From Sva-07 sp041686315 (GTDB taxonomy: Bacteria > Actinomycetota > Acidimicrobiia > Acidimicrobiales > Ilumatobacteraceae): a stretch of 8,280 bases of DNA. Positions 1-7,263 of the stretch are shown piece after piece. Every line of letters begins with the position of its first letter. The stretch's first letter is position 1. The stretch is from contig JAWLEC010000136.1 in the NCBI GenBank assembly GCA_041686315.1, positions 1 through 8,280 of the forward strand, in the 5' to 3' direction. A model generated the notes under the pieces. It was not told where the DNA came from. It searched no databases and saw only the letters and a program-made list of their open reading frames with translations. The position numbers and the translations under genes were made by a program.

Positions 1-861
1 CTGGGCGCCATCGAGCAGTACGACGTCCAGGTGGCGGTGGAGTTGGACGGCACCGCGTCCGCCGGTGGCCGACGTGGCCCCGAGCGGATCGACGGTGACC
101 TGGTGCTGACCGAGAGGATCGGGCTCGGCGGAGACGAGGCCGGCGCCGTGGTCGTCACCGTGGCGGCGACCGACGACGTCGGTCTGACCGGCGACAACCT
201 CACGCTCTATCTGTCGCTGCTGGCTCTCGGCACCGTGCTGATGGCTCTTGCCGGGTGGACGTTCCTGCTCGATCGACGATCGCTGGAACGTCGCGCCACC
301 ACCGACGAGTTGACCGGCCTGGTCAACCGTCGGGAGTTCGAACGTCTCTCGGAGGAGTCGTTGCTCGCCGCCGACCGGTTCTCGACCGGCGTCTGCGTGA
401 TGCTGATCGATCTCAACGGCTTCAAGCAGATCAACGACACGCTCGGCCACCACGTCGGTGACCAGGTGTTGCAGGCTGCGGCGCACCGTCTGCGTGATGC
501 CGTCCGTGGCACCGACACCGTCGGCCGGTGGGGCGGCGACGAGTTCGTGATCCTGTTGCCCGGGCTGCAGGACGGCACGGCGGTGCGCAGCAGCGCCGAG
601 CGCGTCGGCCGGCGGCTGAGTGACACGCCGATCGTCGACGAGGTGCAGGTGACCGCCGCCATCGGTGCCGCGCTCTTCCCGCGGCACGGGGTGACGCTCG
701 ACGAGTTGATCCGCGCCGCCGACGTGGCGATGTACGAGGCGAAGACGAGCGGTGTCACCCACCGTCTGGCAGATCTGAGCGGTGCCATGTACCTCGATCA
801 GGCGCTCGCCCACGACCACCGCGGCCCCGACCGCCGCCGTGCCTCCCTTCCCGATTCCTGA
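1..861 (+). CDS. Membrane-anchored diguanylate cyclase (GGDEF), 5' partial
   Basis: The frame is open from base 1 and ends at TGA 859-861. The 286 codons seen are the C-terminal part of a longer protein, and GTG 31 is merely the first start-like codon inside the window. Counting from the first codon, residues 1-66 look like the end of an extracytoplasmic sensor region. Residues ~67-90 form one hydrophobic membrane helix, followed by the usual short linker and a GGDEF domain from ~99 (TTDELTGLVNRREF). The domain has the metal-binding Asp of LIDLNGFKQIND (D137), the catalytic GGDEF at 178-182, and an RGTD inhibitory I-site at 169-172, exactly five residues before GGDEF. It should therefore condense two GTP into cyclic di-GMP at the inner membrane face and be product-inhibited. 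No EAL domain follows; the tail after ~265 is polar and rich in Arg and Asp. The sensor ligand cannot be judged. The family call is very secure. Confidence 0.95.
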   Translation: MGAIEQYDVQVAVELDGTASAGGRRGPERIDGDLVLTERIGLGGDEAGAVVVTVAATDDVGLTGDNLTLYLSLLALGTVLMALAGWTFLLDRRSLERRATTDELTGLVNRREFERLSEESLLAADRFSTGVCVMLIDLNGFKQINDTLGHHVGDQVLQAAAHRLRDAVRGTDTVGRWGGDEFVILLPGLQDGTAVRSSAERVGRRLSDTPIVDEVQVTAAIGAALFPRHGVTLDELIRAADVAMYEAKTSGVTHRLADLSGAMYLDQALAHDHRGPDRRRASLPDS

Positions 862-893
862 CCCCACCCGATCCGGCTCGGGCAATGGCCCGC

Positions 894-935
894 CGCCGAG
901 CCCCCGCCGAGCCCCGCCGAGCCCCCGCCGCCGAG
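894..935. repeat. CGCCGAG-rich low-complexity run
   Basis: The heptamer CGCCGAG starts at 894, 905, 915 and 929, separated by C-rich spacers, so the spacing is an irregular 10-14 bp. A further copy lies at 1002-1008, at the head of the second 73-bp repeat. The run sits just after the diguanylate cyclase gene. It has no start or stop context suggesting a gene, and it looks like slippage-prone simple sequence. Confidence 0.7.
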
Positions 936-1000
936 GCCCTCTCCGTTTGCGTGACGTTTTCATAGGGGCGTCCCGACATTTTCGTCACGCAAACATGGTG
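928..1000. repeat. 73-bp tandem repeat, copy 1, with hairpin
   Basis: This is the first of two abutting 73-bp units; 67 of 73 positions match the second copy. The unit starts with a CCGCCGAG head and then carries perfect 12-bp inverted arms, GTTTGCGTGACG at 945-956 and CGTCACGCAAAC at 983-994, around a 26-nt loop containing GGGGCGTCCC. It ends in ATGGTG. No T-tract follows the stem, so a standard intrinsic terminator is not supported. The length is not a multiple of three and no gene uses it. It may be a REP-like or MITE-like unit, or a protein-binding site. The function is unknown. Confidence 0.85.
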
Positions 1001-1073
1001 CCGCCGAGACCTTCTTCGTTTGCGTGACGGTTTGATTGGGGCGTCCCGACATTTTCGTCACGCAAACATGGTG
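1001..1073. repeat. 73-bp tandem repeat, copy 2, with hairpin
   Basis: This is the second unit, starting at the base after copy 1. Its arms (1018-1029 and 1056-1067) are identical to those of copy 1. The six differences are three in the head (1001-1017) and three in the left half of the loop (1030, 1034, 1037). The right half of the loop, the right arm and the ATGGTG end are identical between copies. It ends 38 bp before the presumed -10 box of the aminotransferase operon, so a regulatory effect on that operon is possible but unproven. Confidence 0.85.
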
Positions 1074-1111
1074 GTGGCGACCGGCTCGGGATGGGGGCGG
1101 AGGACGTCACC

Positions 1112-1117
1112 TACACT
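1112..1117 (+). promoter_or_regulatory. -10 box (TACACT) of the aminotransferase operon
   Basis: TACACT fits the actinobacterial -10 pattern TAnnnT and ends 7 nt before GTG 1125, so transcription would begin at or very near the start codon. No Shine-Dalgarno sequence precedes the GTG, in keeping with a leaderless mRNA. No convincing -35 hexamer lies 16-19 bp upstream. Confidence 0.55.
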
Positions 1118-1124
1118 CGCGGCC

Positions 1125-2324
1125 GTGCCGGAGAACGTGTTGACCAGCAAGCTCGCAGGGTTCGGCACCACGATCTTCGCGGAGATGTCGGCCCTGGCGA
1201 TCGAGACCGGCGCGATCAATCTCGGCCAGGGCTTCCCCGACACCGATGGACCGCCCGCCGTCCTCGACGCGGCGATCGATGCCATCCGTCGGGGCGTCAA
1301 CCAGTACCCGCCCGGGCCTGGTGACCCCGACCTGCGAGCTGCGGTCGCCGAGCACCAGCGGCACTGGTACGGCCTCGACCTCGACCCCGCTTCCGAGGTG
1401 GTGATCACCGCCGGTGCCACCGAGGCGCTCGCCGGCGCACTGCTCGGCATGCTCGACGCCGGCGACGAGGTGGTGGTCTTCGAGCCGATGTACGACAGCT
1501 ACCAGGCAGCGATCGCACTCGCGGGCGCTCGCGTGGTGCCCGTACTGCTCGCCCCCGACAGCGACGGCCGCTTCGTGTTCGATCCCGACGAACTGCGCCG
1601 CGCCGTGTCGCCGCGCACCAAGTTGATCCTGCTCAACACGCCGCACAATCCCACGGGCAAGGTGTTCGACGCCCACGAACTGCAGCTGATCGCCGACATC
1701 GCCGTCGACCACGACCTCGTCGTGGTCACCGACGAGGTGTACGAGCACCTGCTGTTCGACGGCCGCCCGCACATTCCCATCGCCACGCTCCCGGGCATGT
1801 TCGAGCGCACCCTCACCATCTCCAGCGGCGGCAAGACGTTCCACACCACCGGCTGGAAGATCGGCTGGATGTCGGGCGCCGAGCCACTCGTCACGGCCGC
1901 GAAGACTGCCAAGCAGTTCCTCACGTTCGTCAACGGCGCACCGTTCCAGCCGGCGATGGCGGTCGGGCTGCGGCTCCCCGACGGCTACTTCGCGCAGCTC
2001 GCCGCCGACCTGCAGACCGGGCGCGACCACCTCGTGCAGGGGCTGGACGCGGCCGGCTTCACCACCCTGGTACCCGAGGCGACGTACTTCGTCACCGTCG
2101 ACGTCCGTTCGGTCGACCCGGCCGGCGACGGAATGGCCTTCTGCCGCTCCCTGCCGCAACGGTGCGGTGTCGTCGCCGTCCCCGACGAGGTGTTCTACGT
2201 ACGGCCCGAGCACGGGCGCCACCTCGTGCGGTTCGCCTGCTGCAAGCGGCTCGAGGTGATCGACGCCGCGGCATCCCAGCTGGCGGTTGGATTCGCCGTC
2301 CAGAGCACCGGAGCTGCGTCGTGA
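1125..2324 (+). CDS. PLP-dependent class I/II aminotransferase (DapC/YbdL/glutamine transaminase K-like)
   Basis: This is a 399-residue fold-type I aminotransferase. Seen motifs from the GTG 1125 start are: substrate loop NLGQGFPD (32-39), GATEA (97-101), the PLP-stacking region EPMYDSY (120-126), NPTG (175-178), DEVYEH (203-208), the Schiff-base lysine K237 in SSGGKTFHTTGWK, and the carboxylate-binding arginine R369 in LVRFACCKR. The N-terminal layout resembles mycobacterial DapC-annotated Rv0858c and E. coli YbdL. Family members transfer amino groups from glutamine, methionine, kynurenine or N-succinyl-diaminopimelate to 2-oxo acids. The overlapping omega-amidase-like gene favours a glutamine (or methionine) transaminase role over lysine biosynthesis, which is inference. 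The frame stays open upstream to at least 1020, but that extension would translate the 73-bp repeat. GTG 1125 has a -10 box 7 nt upstream and starts a typical family N-terminus (VPENVLTSKL). GTG 1137 is a less likely alternative. Confidence 0.92.
   Translation: MPENVLTSKLAGFGTTIFAEMSALAIETGAINLGQGFPDTDGPPAVLDAAIDAIRRGVNQYPPGPGDPDLRAAVAEHQRHWYGLDLDPASEVVITAGATEALAGALLGMLDAGDEVVVFEPMYDSYQAAIALAGARVVPVLLAPDSDGRFVFDPDELRRAVSPRTKLILLNTPHNPTGKVFDAHELQLIADIAVDHDLVVVTDEVYEHLLFDGRPHIPIATLPGMFERTLTISSGGKTFHTTGWKIGWMSGAEPLVTAAKTAKQFLTFVNGAPFQPAMAVGLRLPDGYFAQLAADLQTGRDHLVQGLDAAGFTTLVPEATYFVTVDVRSVDPAGDGMAFCRSLPQRCGVVAVPDEVFYVRPEHGRHLVRFACCKRLEVIDAAASQLAVGFAVQSTGAAS
2310..2313 (+). promoter_or_regulatory. 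Shine-Dalgarno GGAG for the amidase gene
   Basis: GGAG lies 7 nt before GTG 2321, inside the end of the aminotransferase gene. It supports translation starting at the overlapping GTGA rather than at earlier in-frame codons of the same open frame. Confidence 0.55.
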
Positions 2325-3100
2325 GCACGCTGCGGGTGGCTGCGGTGCAGCACGACATCGTGTGGCACGACCGAGAGGCCAACTTCGCGCGCCTCGCACC
2401 CGTGGTCGCCGGCGCGGCGGCATCGGGCGCCGAGCTGGTGCTGCTCACCGAGACGTTCTCGACCGGCTTCTCGTTCGACACACCGGGCATCGGTGAACCG
2501 GAAGGCGGCCCGTCATCGACGTTCCTGGCGTCGATGGCCGCCGAGCACGGCGTGTGGATGGGCGGCTCGTGCCCGGAGATCACGCCCGGTGCTCCACCCG
2601 ACGATCAGCGACCGTCGAACGTGTTCGTGCTGGTGGGCCCCGACGGCGCCACACACCGCTACCGCAAGATCCACCCGTTCTCGCACGCCGACGAGGAGCG
2701 GTACGTACGCGCCGGCACCGACTTCGTCACCGTCGAGGTGCGAGGCGTCCGGCTGAGCCTCTTCGTCTGCTACGACCTGCGTTTCGCCGACGAGTTCTGG
2801 GCGCTGGCGCACGACACCGATGCCTACCTGGTGGTGGCCAACTGGCCGGCGAAGCGCCGCCTGCACTGGTCCAGCCTGCTCCGGGCGCGGGCGATCGAGA
2901 ACCAGGCGTACGTGGTCGGGGTCAACCGCGTCGGCACGGGTGGTGCTCTGGATTACTCGGGCGACAGTGTGATCGTCGATCCGTTGGGCGAGCTGCTCGT
3001 CACCGGCGCCGGTGTGGAGACGGTGCTGCTCGCCGACATCGACACCGACCACGTCGCCTCCACACGCAACCACTTCCGCTTCCTCCAGGACCGCCGCTGA
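2321..3100 (+). CDS. Carbon-nitrogen hydrolase, probable omega-amidase (Nit2/YafV-like)
   Basis: This is a 259-residue cytosolic nitrilase-superfamily enzyme of normal single-domain length. The catalytic Glu-Lys-Cys triad is visible: E44 in LLTETFSTGF, K116 in YRKIHPFSHADEE, and C150 in FVCYDLRF. The TETFSTGF and RKIHPF contexts are typical of the omega-amidase branch (mammalian Nit2, bacterial YafV), which hydrolyses 2-oxoglutaramate or 2-oxosuccinamate to the oxo acid plus ammonia. GTG 2321 overlaps the aminotransferase stop by 4 bp (GTGA) and has GGAG 7 nt upstream. The same frame is open from 2162, but the earlier part overlaps the aminotransferase and lacks family sequence. The coupling suggests that the amidase clears the 2-oxo-acid amide made by the neighbouring transaminase and so makes glutamine-dependent transamination irreversible. 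The fold and triad are certain; the exact substrate is inferred. Confidence 0.92.
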   Translation: MSTLRVAAVQHDIVWHDREANFARLAPVVAGAAASGAELVLLTETFSTGFSFDTPGIGEPEGGPSSTFLASMAAEHGVWMGGSCPEITPGAPPDDQRPSNVFVLVGPDGATHRYRKIHPFSHADEERYVRAGTDFVTVEVRGVRLSLFVCYDLRFADEFWALAHDTDAYLVVANWPAKRRLHWSSLLRARAIENQAYVVGVNRVGTGGALDYSGDSVIVDPLGELLVTGAGVETVLLADIDTDHVASTRNHFRFLQDRR

Positions 3101-3163
3101 CGCTGCGGCCGCAGTCGCTCCGACGGACGCGAACTCCCGCAGGACGACCGATCGTCAGGAGAG
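3101..3163. other. Convergent intergenic region with short palindrome and 9-bp tandem repeat
   Basis: This 63-bp gap separates the 3' ends of the amidase (+) and GNAT (-) genes. It holds a perfect 12-bp palindrome CTGCGGCCGCAG at 3103-3114, which has no loop and so is a poor terminator. It also has a small GACGA-CCGA-TCGTC stem-loop at 3143-3156. A 9-bp tandem duplication GTCAGGAGA lies at 3154-3162 and 3163-3171, and its second copy spans the GNAT stop codon. No T-tract terminator is visible on either strand. Confidence 0.5.
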
Positions 3164-3661
3164 TCAGGAGAGCGGGCGGGACTGCATCGACACGCGGATG
3201 CCGTAGGGCGTGTCCTGCTGGCCGACCTCCACGAACCCCAGCCGGGCGTGGAACGCGAGTGACGGCTCGTTGGGCGGATCCACGTTGACCTCCAGCGCCA
3301 GGTGACCCACGCCGTCGAACCCGCGCATCCGGCGCTCGACCTCGTCGTAGAGCGCGGTCCCGAGGCCTCGGCCACGGGCGGCTGCATCCACGGCCACACG
3401 GTCGAGGTACATGAAGCCGCCGAAGCGCTCGGTGAACCAGGAGTAGTTCACCGAGTCGTACTCGGCGTCGTCGCCGAGGACCAGGCAGAACCCCGCCACC
3501 TCTGCGCCGTCGCCGAGGTCACTCTCCGCCACGAGTGCAATCGGGCTCATCCCGACGATCCAGGCGAGTCGCTCGGCGTCCACCGATCCCACCTCCGGCA
3601 CGTTGGCCTGGTTGATCTCCAGCACGCGGGGGAGGTCGGCGGGTCGGAGGTCACGGATCAC
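3164..3661 (-). CDS. GNAT-family N-acetyltransferase
   Basis: This is a 165-residue protein, the normal size for a single GNAT domain. From the GTG start (first base 3661) it reads VIRDLRPADLPRVLEINQANVPEVGSVD. It then has beta4 MYLDRVAVD (84-92), the acetyl-CoA pyrophosphate loop RGRGLG (96-101) with its helix TALYDEVERR, and the motif B region NEPSLAFHARLGF (131-143). It should transfer an acetyl group from acetyl-CoA to an amine in the cytosol; the substrate is unknown. The open frame runs back to about 4036, but that part is antisense to the ABC ATPase gene and has no GNAT sequence. ATG 3685 is possible. GTG 3661 is preferred because TAGGTT sits 7 nt upstream and because the IRDLRPAD start is typical. 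It is divergent from the exporter operon and convergent with the amidase gene. Confidence 0.88.
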   Translation of the reverse strand: MIRDLRPADLPRVLEINQANVPEVGSVDAERLAWIVGMSPIALVAESDLGDGAEVAGFCLVLGDDAEYDSVNYSWFTERFGGFMYLDRVAVDAAARGRGLGTALYDEVERRMRGFDGVGHLALEVNVDPPNEPSLAFHARLGFVEVGQQDTPYGIRVSMQSRPLS

Positions 3662-3668
3662 AGCGGCG

Positions 3669-3674
3669 AACCTA
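3669..3674 (-). promoter_or_regulatory. -10 box (TAGGTT) of the GNAT gene
   Basis: Read on the minus strand, TAGGTT fits TAnnnT and ends 7 nt before GTG 3661, with no Shine-Dalgarno between them. This implies leaderless transcription. No clear -35 hexamer is visible. Confidence 0.5.
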
Positions 3675-3697
3675 CCGGCGCACATGCCGTCGGCTCG

Positions 3698-3726
3698 TTG
3701 GGGAGGCGGGGATCGTCGCGTACCGT
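3698..3726 (+). promoter_or_regulatory. Promoter of the ABC exporter operon (TTGGGG, 17 bp, TACCGT)
   Basis: A -35-like TTGGGG at 3698-3703 and a -10-like TACCGT at 3721-3726 are separated by 17 bp, the ideal spacing. The -10 box ends 8 nt before GTG 3735 and no Shine-Dalgarno intervenes, so the transcript is probably leaderless. It lies back to back with the GNAT promoter in a 73-bp divergent region. Confidence 0.55.
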
Positions 3727-3734
3727 GCCACGCC

Positions 3735-4726
<992 letters not shown>

Positions 4727-4727
<1 letters not shown>

Positions 4728-5509
4728 TGTCCACGCCCGCGCCGCTGCTCGTCTGGGAAGGTCACCTCGCGGTGTACCGCAAGATCTGGAAGTCGCACGT
4801 CTTCGGCGCGTTCGTGCAGCCCGTGCTGTACCTGCTGGGGATGGGCATCGGCGTCGGCGCACTCGTCGACGACGACGCCACCTCGGTCGCATCGCTCGGC
4901 GGTGTGTCGTATCTCGCCTTCCTCGCTCCGGCACTGCTGGCCACCACGGCGATGATGAGCGGCGGGCAGACGTCGCTGTGGGAGGTGGCCGACGGGTTCC
5001 TGTGGAGCAACCGGTACCGGGCGATGTCGGCCACGCCGGTCGATCCACGCCAGATCGCCACGGGCCTCGCCCTGTGGCACGCCACCCGCACGGCGATCGT
5101 CGTCGCTGCGATGGCGCTGGTGCTCACGTTGTTCGACGAGACCCGGTCGTGGGGGCTGCTCGCCGCAGCGCCGGTCGCCGTGCTGACCGGTCTGGCGTTC
5201 GCGATGCCGATCTCGGCGTGGTCGTCGACGCGCAGCAGCGGTGCCTCGTTCCCGTCGATCATCCGCTTCGCGCTGATCCCCATGTTCCTGTTCGGCGGAG
5301 CGTTCTTCCCGATCGAACAGCTGCCGGGCTGGCTGCAACCGGTGGCCCACGTGACGCCGCTCTACCACGGCATCGAGCTGTGCCGCGGCTTCGTGATCGA
5401 CGGCGTCGACCCGGGCCCGGTGCCGCTGCACCTCGCCGTGATCGCCGCCTACGTCGCCGTCGGCACCGTCGCGTGCGGGGCGACGTTCACCCGGAGGCTG
5501 CGGTCGTGA
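4727..5509 (+). CDS. ABC-2 exporter permease 1 (NodJ-like)
   Basis: This is a 260-residue inner-membrane protein. About six hydrophobic segments can be picked out at ~26-46, 61-79, 114-136, 142-164, 178-196 and 234-254. This matches the ABC-2 membrane domain, with a short cytoplasmic N-terminus (WEGHLAVYRKIWKS) that probably contacts the ATPase. The hallmark near the last loop is FPIEQLPGWLQPVAHVTPLYHG followed by IELCRG (to 221), as in NodJ/lipooligosaccharide-type transporters. ATG 4727 shares one base with the ATPase stop (TGATG), so translation is probably coupled; no Shine-Dalgarno is evident. Together with the ATPase and permease 2 it should form a single exporter. Confidence 0.92.
5493..5497 (+). 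promoter_or_regulatory. Shine-Dalgarno GGAGG for permease 2
   Basis: GGAGG lies 8 nt before GTG 5506, inside the end of permease 1. It decides the start of permease 2, whose frame is open far upstream, and contrasts with the SD-less first genes of the other operons. Confidence 0.6.
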
Positions 5510-6348
5510 CCGACCAACGTGTGGCGCCGAGCACCACCACGCCCGGCCCCCGCCCGCTCGTGCTGCGGATCCTGCCGGTGGAACTGCTGCTCGCCCGCCG
5601 GCCGCACCGGATGGTGGAGCGCAGCATCATGTTCTACCGGCGGGCCTGGATCCTGATCGTGTCGGGGTTCTTCGAGCCGCTGCTGTATCTGCTGTCGGTG
5701 CAGGTCGGTTTCGCCACGCTCGTGGGGGAGGTCACCGACGGCGGCCGCACCTTCGACTACGCCGAGTTCGTGGCACCGGCGTTGCTGGCAGCGGCAGCGA
5801 TGAACGGTGCGATCTTCGACGCCACCGGAAACGTGTACGAGAAGCTCAGCCGCACGAAGCTGTACGACACGGTGCTGGCCACGCCGATGACCGCCGCCGA
5901 CGTCGCCCTCGGCGAGATCCTCGGCGCCGTCCTGCGCGCCGTGCTGTACTCGACGGCGTTCGTGGTCACGATGTGGGTGCTCGGACTCGTCGGCTCGGCG
6001 TGGATCGTGCTGGCGGTGCCGGTGTGCGCCCTCATCGGGTTCTCCTTCGCCGCTGCCGGAATGGCCTACACCACGTACATGCGGTCGTGGGCCGACCTCG
6101 AGTACGTCAACTCCGTGACGCTGCCGTTGCTGCTGTTCTCGGCGACCTTCTACCCGCTGTCGAGCTATGGCGACTGGCAGTGGGTGGTGTACCTCAGCCC
6201 GCTGTACCACGGGGTCGCGGTGGTGCGGGGGCTGAACCTCGGGGAGTTCGAGTGGAGCATGCTCGCCAACCTGGCGGTGCTGCTCGTGCTCGCCCTCGTC
6301 GGCCTGCGCATCACCGCCCACCGCATCACCCGCCGCCTGCTCAGCTGA
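5506..6348 (+). CDS. ABC-2 exporter permease 2 (NodJ-like)
   Basis: This is a 280-residue membrane protein of the same ABC-2/NodJ type as permease 1, but clearly diverged from it. It has a longer cytoplasmic N-terminus (~45 residues, Pro- and Arg-rich). About six hydrophobic segments lie at ~48-72, 88-106, 140-160, 164-186, 201-219 and 252-270, and the conserved SPLYHGVAVVRG lies at 231-242. GTG 5506 overlaps the permease 1 stop by 4 bp (GTGA) with GGAGG 8 nt upstream. The same frame is open back to 4978, but there it is a shadow of permease 1. A tandem pair of unequal permeases with one ATPase suggests a heterodimeric membrane channel, whereas NodJ is encoded as a single permease gene. No substrate can be read from the sequence. 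Confidence 0.92.
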   Translation: MTDQRVAPSTTTPGPRPLVLRILPVELLLARRPHRMVERSIMFYRRAWILIVSGFFEPLLYLLSVQVGFATLVGEVTDGGRTFDYAEFVAPALLAAAAMNGAIFDATGNVYEKLSRTKLYDTVLATPMTAADVALGEILGAVLRAVLYSTAFVVTMWVLGLVGSAWIVLAVPVCALIGFSFAAAGMAYTTYMRSWADLEYVNSVTLPLLLFSATFYPLSSYGDWQWVVYLSPLYHGVAVVRGLNLGEFEWSMLANLAVLLVLALVGLRITAHRITRRLLS

Positions 6349-6392
6349 TGTTGCAACCACCCCTGGGCCCCAAGCTGACACCGGATGCAACA
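6349..6392. repeat. Weak inverted repeat after the exporter operon
   Basis: TGTTGCA (6349-6355) and TGCAACA (6386-6392) form 7-bp inverted arms around a 30-nt spacer containing CTGGGCCCC. The first arm starts at the base after the permease 2 stop. No T-tract follows. It could be a weak terminator or a binding site in the 124-bp gap before msrA, or simply chance. Confidence 0.3.
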
Positions 6393-6460
6393 CGGCGGGC
6401 GCGCAGGACCGTGACACGTTTGTTACCTGGCCGACGCAGCGGTGCCCCCGGGATCGCTCG

Positions 6461-6466
6461 TAGCCT
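6461..6466 (+). promoter_or_regulatory. -10 box (TAGCCT) of msrA
   Basis: TAGCCT fits TAnnnT and ends 6 nt before ATG 6473, with no usable Shine-Dalgarno, again suggesting a leaderless transcript. No -35 match is seen at 16-19 bp spacing. Confidence 0.5.
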
Positions 6467-6472
6467 GGAACC

Positions 6473-7129
<657 letters not shown>

Positions 7130-7146
7130 CCATCACGCTCGGAACC

Positions 7147-7177
7147 ATCACGATCGGGGTCAGACCCCGATCGTGAT
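7147..7177 (+). terminator. Perfect 14-bp hairpin after msrA, no T-tract
   Basis: The arms ATCACGATCGGGGT (7147-7160) and ACCCCGATCGTGAT (7164-7177) are exact reverse complements around a CAG loop. The position just after msrA and the very stable stem fit a transcription end. However, CGCTGGCCCGCC follows instead of a T-run, so it is either a tail-less terminator, an RNA-stabilising hairpin or a repeat family member. ATCACG also occurs just upstream (CCATCACGCTCGG, from 7130), a partial echo of the left arm. Confidence 0.6.
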
Positions 7178-7250
7178 CGCTGGCCCGCCGGCCCTGACGG
7201 GTCCCGACGTCGACAGTGTCGGCACGCCGACGCGGTCGGGCGGCGTTGGG

Positions 7251-7256
7251 TAGGGT
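7251..7256 (+). promoter_or_regulatory. -10 box (TAGGGT) of the AI-2E family gene
   Basis: TAGGGT fits TAnnnT and ends 7 nt before ATG 7264, without a Shine-Dalgarno in between, which supports leaderless transcription and this start. A -35 hexamer is not evident. Confidence 0.5.
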
Positions 7257-7263
7257 CGTCGAG

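Noticed and set aside
782..1027. Plus-strand 81-codon open frame across the 3' end of the cyclase gene and the repeats
   Set aside because: It is Pro- and Arg-rich, overlaps the cyclase end in another frame, and its tail is only the translated repeat.
928..1073. CRISPR-like or tRNA-like structure suggested by repeated hairpins
   Set aside because: There are only two units and they abut directly, with no variable spacers between conserved repeats. No cloverleaf or CCA end can be drawn, and no cas genes are nearby.
1107..2423. Long minus-strand open frame (438 codons) opposite the aminotransferase
   Set aside because: Low-complexity composition and no motifs, whereas the plus strand encodes a complete PLP enzyme over the same bases.
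3103..3114. Palindrome CTGCGGCCGCAG as a bidirectional terminator
   Set aside because: It leaves no loop for a hairpin and has no T-tract on either side. It may be chance in GC-rich DNA.
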